From contig VAWV01000064.1 in assembly GCA_005883295.1 (NCBI GenBank), positions 1 to 14,652 of the forward strand: a stretch of DNA of 14,652 bases, in the 5' to 3' direction. Both the position numbers and the translations under genes were made by a program. Under the pieces are notes generated by a model, which searched no databases, had not been told where the DNA came from, and saw only the letters and a list, made by a program, of their open reading frames with translations. Below are positions 5,975-11,278 of this stretch, piece after piece. The DNA comes from Actinomycetota bacterium (GTDB taxonomy: Bacteria > Actinomycetota > Thermoleophilia > Solirubrobacterales > Thermoleophilaceae). Positions within the stretch are counted from its first letter, which is position 1, and each line of letters begins with the position of its first letter.

Positions 5975-6417
5975 CCGGCGGCTCCGAACACGTGCTGGAG
6001 GCCATCCAGCGCGTCGTCGAGCTGCCGCCGCGCGGCGCGGCGGGCCATGAAGCCGCCGAACCGCGAGCGCCCGCGCAGCCGCTGCACCGACCTGAGCTCC
6101 ACGCGCGTGGCGCCGTCGCCGGCCGGCTCGAGCGTGATCTCGGTTACGACCTCGGCGAAGACGCGCTCGAACGGCGTCTCCTCGAGCTCCTGCCGCCAGC
6201 GCAGCCTGCGCGGCCGGTGCGCGTCGGTCCGCGTGTAGTCGGCGCGCACGGCCCGCCCGCGGGACGATCGCATCACCGTCGTCCAGGCCTCCGGGGTGGC
6301 GTCCTCGACCCGCTCCACACGCGGCCACCAGCGCGGAAGGTGGTGCGGGTCCGCGAGCACCTCCCAGACCGCCTGGGGCACCGCCGCCACCGTGCGCGCA
6401 CGCGCGACCGTCGGCAT
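5971..6417 (-). CDS. SRPBCC (START-like) family protein
   Basis: 148-aa protein of the polyketide cyclase/dehydrase-like SRPBCC superfamily, which binds hydrophobic ligands in a helix-grip pocket. The N-terminal VAAVPQAVWEVLADPHHLPRWWPRVERVE is the classic beta-strand, helix and DPxxxPxWxPxV signature. TEITLEPAGDGATRVELRS is the C-terminal strand pair, followed by the long helix RRAARRQLDDALDGLQHVF that closes the cavity. Length is normal. ATG 6417 overlaps the apt stop by one base (TGATG), and its own TGA overlaps the next start (GTGA), so it is coupled on both sides. No ligand can be named. It may serve the downstream FAD enzyme or be a stand-alone lipid-binding protein. Confidence 0.85.
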   Translation of the reverse strand: MPTVARARTVAAVPQAVWEVLADPHHLPRWWPRVERVEDATPEAWTTVMRSSRGRAVRADYTRTDAHRPRRLRWRQELEETPFERVFAEVVTEITLEPAGDGATRVELRSVQRLRGRSRFGGFMARRAARRQLDDALDGLQHVFGAAG

Positions 6418-6959
6418 CAGTCGGAGTCGTAGGTCACGAGGCTGTGCACCGCGCGCCCGCCGAGCTTCTCGCGCCCGCCCAGGAACGCGAGCTCGATCAC
6501 GAACGCGCAGCCGGCGACCTCGGCGCCCGCGGTCTCCACCAGCCGGCACAGCGCCTCGGCCGTTCCGCCGGTCGCGATCAGGTCGTCGTGGACGAGCACG
6601 CGCGCGCCGCCGGAGAGGGCGTCGCGGTGGACCTCCAGGGCATCGACGCCGTACTCGAGCGCGTACTCCACCGAGATCGCCTCGCGCGGGAGCCTGCCGG
6701 GCTTGCGCGCGGGGATGAAGCCGGCGCCGATCCGGGCGGCTATCGCGCCCCCGAGCACGAACCCGCGCGCCTCCGCCGCCACCACGTAGTCCACGTCGCG
6801 GTTGGACGCCCACGCCGCGAGCAGCGCGATCGCGTGCTCGAGCGCCTCCGGGTCGAGGAACAGCGGCGTGAGGTCGCGGAAGACGATCCCGGGCTTCGGG
6901 TGGTCCGGGATGTCGTGGATGTAGCTGCGGAGATCGAGCGTGCCGGGCGGATGGGGCAC
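6417..6959 (-). CDS. apt: Adenine phosphoribosyltransferase
   Basis: Adenine phosphoribosyltransferase turns adenine and PRPP into AMP and pyrophosphate (purine salvage, cytosol). The 180-aa protein has the family N-terminus DHPKPGIVFRDLTPLFLDP (19-37), the AAEARGFVLGGAIAARIGAGF block (61-81), the flexible-loop region RKPGRLPREAISVEYALEYG (85-104) and the PRPP-binding motif VLVHDDLIATGGTAEA (121-136). GTG 6959 is nine bases after the FtsR-like stop and directly precedes conserved sequence, so it is the likely start even though no clear Shine-Dalgarno site is seen. It sits in the middle of the minus-strand operon and is coupled to the SRPBCC gene by TGATG. Nothing unusual is seen in the protein. 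Placement after a GarA-FtsR pair is not something I recognise as a standard cluster. Confidence 0.95.
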   Translation of the reverse strand: MPHPPGTLDLRSYIHDIPDHPKPGIVFRDLTPLFLDPEALEHAIALLAAWASNRDVDYVVAAEARGFVLGGAIAARIGAGFIPARKPGRLPREAISVEYALEYGVDALEVHRDALSGGARVLVHDDLIATGGTAEALCRLVETAGAEVAGCAFVIELAFLGGREKLGGRAVHSLVTYDSD

Positions 6960-6968
6960 CGAAGGGTC

Positions 6969-7739
6969 TCAGCCGGCGATGTTGCGCAGGTCCCGGACCA
7001 GCAGCAGGTACTTCAGGTGCGACGCGATCGCCGCCAGGTTCTCGAGCGCCTCGACCGCCTCCTTGCGCCGCTCCGGGTTCCGCGACCGGAGCGCCGGCGC
7101 CAGGATCTGCTCGAGCAGCGCGGCCTCGCGGTCGGCGGAGGTGCGGAAGACCCGCAGGTTCCGCCCACCCACCCCGAAACGGGCGAGCTCGGTGACCGCG
7201 CGCACGATCTCGCGCTCGGTGTCGTCGTAGTAGACATCGCCCTCCCGCACGCGGCCCTTGATCACGCCGTAGTCCTCCAGCTCCTTCACGAGCTTCGGGT
7301 CGGCCCCCGTCTCGTCGATCACGTCGCTCAGGCGGTACAGCGCGCCGTGCCCGGTGACCGCCACGCTGGCCCGCCGGAGGGCGCGTGGATCCGGTCCCTT
7401 GCCGGCCGACGAGACCTCGGCGTCCGCCCGCCCGGCCGCCAGCTCCTGACGGATCACCCGCAGCGGCAGGAACTCGTCGCGCTGCAGGCGGAGGATCGTG
7501 CGCAGGCGCGCCAGGTCGGCCGGCGTGTACAGGCGGTAGCCGCCCTGCGTGCGCCGCGGCGCCAGCAGCTTCTGGTCCTCCAGGTAGCGGATCTTCGAGA
7601 TCGAGATGTCGGGGAACTCGCGCTCCAGCTGTTTGCAGACAGCCCCGATCGTGAGCGCCTTCTGGCGCTCCCGGACGGGCTGCGGCGGCGGCTCCGCCGG
7701 GACGTCGATGCCCGTGGTGTCGGCCTCGGTCGCGCTCAT
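6969..7739 (-). CDS. ftsR: MerR-family transcriptional regulator of FtsR type
   Basis: 256-aa regulator. An N-terminal ~28-residue tail precedes a MerR winged helix (about 28-102: LTIGAVCKQLEREFPDISIS, then KIRYLEDQKLLAPRRTQGGY and the LARLRTILRLQRDEFLPLRV helix). The pattern closely matches Rv1828 of Mycobacterium and FtsR of Corynebacterium, which bind upstream of ftsZ and affect cell division. The C-terminal half (~125-256) has the two-domain FtsR layout instead of a metal-binding MerR effector domain. No metal-sensing cysteine cluster is present; the only Cys (residue 35) lies in the HTH. Its ATG overlaps the FHA gene stop as ATGA. The order FHA gene then FtsR gene is conserved in mycobacteria (Rv1827-Rv1828) and corynebacteria, which supports the call. 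The regulatory target here is inferred. Confidence 0.88.
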   Translation of the reverse strand: MSATEADTTGIDVPAEPPPQPVRERQKALTIGAVCKQLEREFPDISISKIRYLEDQKLLAPRRTQGGYRLYTPADLARLRTILRLQRDEFLPLRVIRQELAAGRADAEVSSAGKGPDPRALRRASVAVTGHGALYRLSDVIDETGADPKLVKELEDYGVIKGRVREGDVYYDDTEREIVRAVTELARFGVGGRNLRVFRTSADREAALLEQILAPALRSRNPERRKEAVEALENLAAIASHLKYLLLVRDLRNIAG

Positions 7740-8191
7740 CCGAGGTAGGTCAGCTTGTACTTGCCGATCTGGAGCTCGTCCCCGTCGACGAGCTTGTGCG
7801 ACTCGATCCGGCGGCGGTTCACGTAGCTTCCGTTGAGCGAGCCGAGGTCGTCGATGTAGAGCCCGTCGCGCCGCCGGACCAGCAGCGCATGGTTGCGGGA
7901 CACGGTGACGTCGTCCAGGAAGACCTCGGCGTCCGGACTGCGGCCGATCCGCATCTGGTCGCCCGCGATCTGGAATGTCTCGCCGGAGCGACCGCCGCCC
8001 GCGCGGATGACCAGCGTGCCCTCCTCGGTGACCGCATCCGGGTCGAGCGGCTTGATGTCGCCGGTGTCGTCGAGCTGCCAGGCCGCGGTCGTGTCATCGG
8101 TGTCCTGCTGGACGTCGCCCAGGAACGCGCCGCACTTCTGGCAGTAGTTCGCCCCCTCGCTGTTGACGAACCCGCATTCCGGGCAGTGCAT
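7736..8191 (-). CDS. garA: GarA/OdhI-type FHA-domain protein with N-terminal zinc ribbon
   Basis: 151-aa protein. Residues 1-22 are a zinc ribbon with four cysteines (C3, C6, C17, C20). Residues 28-38 hold an acidic QDTDDTTAAWQ segment with adjacent Thr34-Thr35. Residues ~58-150 form an FHA domain with the phosphothreonine-binding residues visible as GR (83-84), SRNH (98-101) and LNGSYVN (119-125). The FHA domain closely follows GarA (VTVSRxHA, DVGSLNGTYVNR, NGDEVQIGKFRL). GarA/OdhI, phosphorylated by PknB/PknG on a twin-Thr motif, controls 2-oxoglutarate dehydrogenase and glutamate metabolism. That role is inferred from similarity and from the downstream ftsR gene. The zinc ribbon replaces the N-terminal tail of the mycobacterial protein. 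ATG 8191 has an AGG five bases upstream. No kinase gene is in the window. Confidence 0.88.
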   Translation of the reverse strand: MHCPECGFVNSEGANYCQKCGAFLGDVQQDTDDTTAAWQLDDTGDIKPLDPDAVTEEGTLVIRAGGGRSGETFQIAGDQMRIGRSPDAEVFLDDVTVSRNHALLVRRRDGLYIDDLGSLNGSYVNRRRIESHKLVDGDELQIGKYKLTYLG

Positions 8192-8227
8192 CAGGGCCTG
8201 TCCCGGTAGGGCGCGTGCACCTAGCTC

Positions 8228-8488
8228 CTACTCCTCTTCCGCGCCCTCTGGCGTGGCCTTGCCAGCGAGGATGTCGGTGAGCTGCTGGACGTCCGCCCCG
8301 CTGATCACAGCCTCGCCCTGCTCGCGCTTGCGCCTGAGGCGGTTCACGAGCTCCGCTCTGAGAATGTCGATCTTGCCGTGGAGGATCCTGCGCTCGTACG
8401 AGACCTCCTGCTCCTGCTGCGTGAGCTCGTCGATCAGGCTCTTGAGCTCCTGGTCGGAGAGCGCCCCGAGGTCGGGAAACGTGTCCAT
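8228..8488 (-). CDS. RsiG-like small helical protein (putative c-di-GMP-binding anti-sigma factor)
   Basis: 86-aa (or 88-aa) protein rich in charged helix. The segment QQEQEVSYERRILHGKIDIL contains E-x3-S-x2-R-x3-H-x3-D (E28, S32, R35, H39, D43 counted from ATG 8494). This is the c-di-GMP-binding signature of RsiG, E-x3-S-x2-R-x3-Q-x3-D, with Gln replaced by His. Streptomyces RsiG carries two such motifs and sequesters the sigma factor WhiG when loaded with c-di-GMP. Rubrobacter-type homologues carry one motif and dimerise, as this short protein would have to. The helix continues as RAELVNRLRRKREQG, followed by an acidic tail. ATG 8488 is preferred because AAGG lies six bases before it; ATG 8494 abuts that AAGG. 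The next gene is garA, 36 nt away. No whiG/fliA-like sigma gene is present in the window. The anti-sigma role is inferred from the motif. Confidence 0.75.
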   Translation of the reverse strand: MDTFPDLGALSDQELKSLIDELTQQEQEVSYERRILHGKIDILRAELVNRLRRKREQGEAVISGADVQQLTDILAGKATPEGAEEE

Positions 8489-8519
8489 GGTCATCCTTGG
8501 TAGGGGCCGGGGAAGCGCG

Positions 8520-8545
8520 AGTATAGCCTCAAGCCGAGCTTGAGG
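8520..8545 (-). promoter_or_regulatory. Candidate promoter (TATACT) with flanking inverted repeat before the RsiG-like gene
   Basis: On the minus strand a near-consensus -10 TATACT (8525-8520) lies 31 nt before ATG 8488. Directly upstream is a perfect inverted repeat CCTCAAGC-TCG-GCTTGAGG (8545-8527) that covers the last codons of the phosphatidyltransferase gene and would occupy the -10/-35 spacer. It may be an operator, or a hairpin attenuating read-through from upstream genes. No clear -35 hexamer is seen. Confidence 0.45.
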
Positions 8546-9155
8546 GTCGGCGCAGCGCTGCGATGCCGTCGCGCACGTAGGCGGCGGTGGCCACGAGCGT
8601 CATCGCCAGGCCGAAGTAGAGCAATGCCTCCGCCACCCACGTGACCGAGACCATCGCCAGGAAGAGCGAGAACATCGTCGGCCACACTCCGAGCCGGCCG
8701 ATCCAGTTGATCTCGACGTCCACTCCGCGGCGCAGGCCGACCTGGGAGACGATCAGGGTCGCCAGCTCGCGCGCCGCCAGGATTCCCAGCGCCCAGCGCG
8801 GCAGCAGCTCGAACTTCCAGCACACCACCACGCCGCTGATCACCAGGAGGCGGTCGGTGACCGGGTCGAGCAGCGTCCCGAGCCGGCTGTACTGGCCGGT
8901 CAGCCGCGCGGCGATCCCGTCCAGGTAGTCGGAGCCCCCGATCACCGCGTATAGCGCTGAGGCTCCGGCCGTCCTTCCGTCGCCCGAGCGGAGGCCGAGG
9001 ATCAGGAAGACCGGGATCAGCGCCAGGCGGACGAACCCGATCAGGTTCGGGATCGTCCAGGGGTTGAGCGGCTGTCCCGGCAGCGTCTCCGGCGGGCGGG
9101 GGCCGGACCGGTCGATCCCGAGCAGCCTGCGGGTGGAGTCCGGTGCGCGCGCCAC
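8529..9155 (-). CDS. CDP-alcohol phosphatidyltransferase family membrane protein (PgsA-like)
   Basis: 208-aa integral membrane enzyme that moves a phosphatidyl group from CDP-diacylglycerol to an alcohol. The full catalytic signature D-x2-D-G-x2-A-R-x8-G-x3-D-x3-D is present: D76, D79-G80, A83-R84, G93, D97, D101 (SDYLDGIAAR, then GTLLDPVTDR). Membrane segments lie at about 33-54, 63-76, 102-118, 120-138, 151-167 and 170-190; a ~30-residue polar N-terminus comes first. PgsA-type phosphatidylglycerophosphate synthesis is the likeliest role, but phosphatidylinositol-phosphate or cardiolipin synthases of this family share the motif and cannot be excluded. GTG 9155 is used; it lies 31 nt after ispG. 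The last codons overlap an inverted repeat beside a candidate promoter for the next gene. Confidence 0.9.
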   Translation of the reverse strand: MARAPDSTRRLLGIDRSGPRPPETLPGQPLNPWTIPNLIGFVRLALIPVFLILGLRSGDGRTAGASALYAVIGGSDYLDGIAARLTGQYSRLGTLLDPVTDRLLVISGVVVCWKFELLPRWALGILAARELATLIVSQVGLRRGVDVEINWIGRLGVWPTMFSLFLAMVSVTWVAEALLYFGLAMTLVATAAYVRDGIAALRRPSSSA

Positions 9156-9186
9156 CGGTGGAGCCTATGGCTCCTGGGCGAATGCT

Positions 9187-10449
9187 TCAGACCCGCTTGA
9201 ACCGGCGGCCGGCCGTGGGCGAGTCCGCCTCCGCGAGCCGGACCCTGTCGAGCTGAGGAAGGGCCGTGGAGCCGTTCGCGGCCGCCTCCAGCTTGGCGAT
9301 CCGCTCGGGCGTCAACTCATCGGCGTTCTCCTCCTCGATCCGCTCGAGCCACAGCGCGCCCTCGGCGGCCTTCGCGTCCTCGAACTCGGTGCGCCCGCGG
9401 GCCAGGGACTTGTCGATCTCCACGAACAGCTCGTCCACCAGGCGCTCCTGAGGGACCTTCCGCAGCGGCTTGCCCTGGGCGAAGATCAGGCCCTCGTTCT
9501 TCGCGCCCGTGATCCCGAAGTCCGCGTGCGACGCCTCGCCGATCCCGTTCACGGCACAGCCCAGCACTGCGACCTCGATTGGCTCCTCGTAGGACTCGAG
9601 CCGCTGCTCGATCTCCGCCACCACGGTGTCCATGTCGAACTGGAGCCGCCCGCAGGTGGGGCACGCGATCAGCTCGGGGCCCCGCTGGCGCAGCTTGAGC
9701 GCCTTCAGGATCTCCCAGGCCACCTTCACTTCTTCCTCCGCATGGAAGGTGGAGAGCGAGATGCGGATGGTGTCCCCCACCCCATCGGCGAGCAGCGTGC
9801 CGAGGCCCACCGCTGACTTGAGCGAACCCGACCATTTGGTGCCCGCCTCGGTGATCCCCAGGTGGATCGGGTAGTCGATCCGCTCGGCCAGCAGGCGGTT
9901 CGAGGCGATGGTGTTGGGCACGCTCGTGGACTTGACCGAGACCTTGAAGTCGGTGAAGTCGAGGCGCTCCATCAGCTCCACGAACTCGACCGCCGCCGTG
10001 ACCAGGGCCTCGACCGAGTTCTCGCGCTCCAGGTCGTGGAGGTGCTTGGGCAGGGACCCCGAGTTGACCCCAATCCGCATCGGCACGCCCGCGGCCTTGG
10101 CCTTGTCCGCCACCTGGGCGACCTTGTCGGGCCCACCGATGTTGCCAGGGTTGAGGCGGATGCAGTCGGCCCCGGCGTCGATCGCCTTCAACGCCAGCGT
10201 GTAGTTGAAGTGGATGTCGGCGATCACCGGGATCGGCGACTCCGCCACGATCCGCCTCAGCACCTCGGCGTCCTTCTCGCGCGGAACAGCGCAGCGGACC
10301 AGGTCCCCGCCGGCGTCGGCGACGGCACGGATCTGACGCATGGTGGCGTCGAAATCGGCCGTCTCGGTCTTGGTCATCGACTGGACGGCGACCGGCGCGC
10401 CTCCGCCGATCGGCACCCCGCCGACCGTAATCTGGCGCTTGGAGGCCAC
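9187..10449 (-). CDS. ispG: 4-hydroxy-3-methylbut-2-en-1-yl diphosphate synthase (flavodoxin)
   Basis: IspG (GcpE) reduces methylerythritol cyclodiphosphate to HMBPP in the MEP isoprenoid pathway using a [4Fe-4S] cluster. The N-terminal TIM-barrel runs from VQSMTKTETADFDATMRQIR (22-41) through IADIHFNYTLAL (76-87), IRLNPGNIG (97-105) and IGVNSGSLPKHL (126-137). The cluster ligands are visible as C263 and C266 (IACPTCGR), C298 (VLGCAVNGIGEA) and E305, spaced as in Aquifex IspG. The protein is 420 aa, longer than the usual 350-390. Residues ~352-420 form a charged C-terminal extension (EGALWLERIEEENADE, later TAGRRFKRV) that I cannot match to a domain. GTG 10449 begins MASKRQITVGGVPIGGG; the gap to the EamA gene is 24 nt. 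Confidence 0.96.
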   Translation of the reverse strand: MASKRQITVGGVPIGGGAPVAVQSMTKTETADFDATMRQIRAVADAGGDLVRCAVPREKDAEVLRRIVAESPIPVIADIHFNYTLALKAIDAGADCIRLNPGNIGGPDKVAQVADKAKAAGVPMRIGVNSGSLPKHLHDLERENSVEALVTAAVEFVELMERLDFTDFKVSVKSTSVPNTIASNRLLAERIDYPIHLGITEAGTKWSGSLKSAVGLGTLLADGVGDTIRISLSTFHAEEEVKVAWEILKALKLRQRGPELIACPTCGRLQFDMDTVVAEIEQRLESYEEPIEVAVLGCAVNGIGEASHADFGITGAKNEGLIFAQGKPLRKVPQERLVDELFVEIDKSLARGRTEFEDAKAAEGALWLERIEEENADELTPERIAKLEAAANGSTALPQLDRVRLAEADSPTAGRRFKRV

Positions 10450-10473
10450 AGCTCAAGGGTAGCCGCCTGGGCT

Positions 10474-11271
10474 TTATCCGAGCGCGATCGCGGCTGCTCC
10501 GGCGGTCACGGCGGCGGCGGCAACGAGCCGCAGCCTGCCGACCCGCTCGCGGCCGATCAGCGCGGCGACCAGGACCGCGATCAGCACGCTCGTCTCGCGT
10601 ATGGCGGCCACGGGCGCGGCCGGCGCGAGCCTGAGCGCCGCCAGGGCGAGCGCGTAGGCGCCGACCATCCCGGCCCCGGCGGCCAGCCCGGGCCCCCGGG
10701 GGAGGCGCCGACCAGCCATAAGCGCTGCAAGCGCCGGCACGACGAGCACCAGGGCGAGGTACGGGATCGGGCCCGCGTGCTTCAGCCCCTCCTTGTCGAC
10801 CAGCGTGTATCCGGCCACCGTCGCGCCGCAGAGGAGCGCCAGCCCCACCCCACTCGCCGAGGCTTCTCGCCGCATCCCGCGGATCGCGGTCACGCCGACA
10901 CCCACCGCCGCCACGCCGATCGCCGCGAGCGCCGACAGCGACGCGCCGAGGAACAGGACGCTCACCAGGAGCACGAGCATGGGCGCCGACCCGCGCACGA
11001 GCGGGTAAACGGCGGTCAGCTCGCCTCGCGCGTAGCCGGCCGTCAGGAGCACGAAGTACGCGGTCTCGAGCGCGGCGGACGCGACGATGTACGGCACGGC
11101 CGCGGCATCCACGCGCCAGAAGACGACGGCGAACGGCGCCAGCAGCGCAACCCCCGCCGGCAGCGCAGCCGCCGCCGCTTCACGCGGATCGGCCGCATCC
11201 GCGATGAGCAGGTTCCAGATGGCATGGACGCTCGCAGCCAGAGCCGCGAGGACGAGTGCCGATGTGGGCAC
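10474..11271 (-). CDS. EamA/DMT-superfamily permease
   Basis: 265-aa, very hydrophobic membrane protein with about ten predicted helices arranged as two EamA-like repeats (1-130 and 140-265). Features include an N-terminal ALAASVHAIWNLLI helix, the repeat-1 GELTAVYPLVRGSAPMLVLL segment and its repeat-2 counterpart AAPVAAIRETSVLIAVLVAALIGRERV. These are the conserved helix-4/helix-9 features of drug/metabolite transporters. The substrate cannot be deduced. GTG 11271 lies seven bases after the fadD stop, so it is almost certainly cotranscribed with fadD. It is slightly short for the family (~280-300 aa), with a brief linker near residue 195, but all helices seem to be present. Confidence 0.87.
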   Translation of the reverse strand: MPTSALVLAALAASVHAIWNLLIADAADPREAAAAALPAGVALLAPFAVVFWRVDAAAVPYIVASAALETAYFVLLTAGYARGELTAVYPLVRGSAPMLVLLVSVLFLGASLSALAAIGVAAVGVGVTAIRGMRREASASGVGLALLCGATVAGYTLVDKEGLKHAGPIPYLALVLVVPALAALMAGRRLPRGPGLAAGAGMVGAYALALAALRLAPAAPVAAIRETSVLIAVLVAALIGRERVGRLRLVAAAAVTAGAAAIALG

Positions 11272-11278
11272 TCAGCGT

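Noticed and set aside
6444..7748. 434-codon plus-strand frame opposite apt and ftsR
   Set aside because: Both minus-strand genes are recognised with full motifs; the plus frame is rich in RR, HR and LR shadow patterns.
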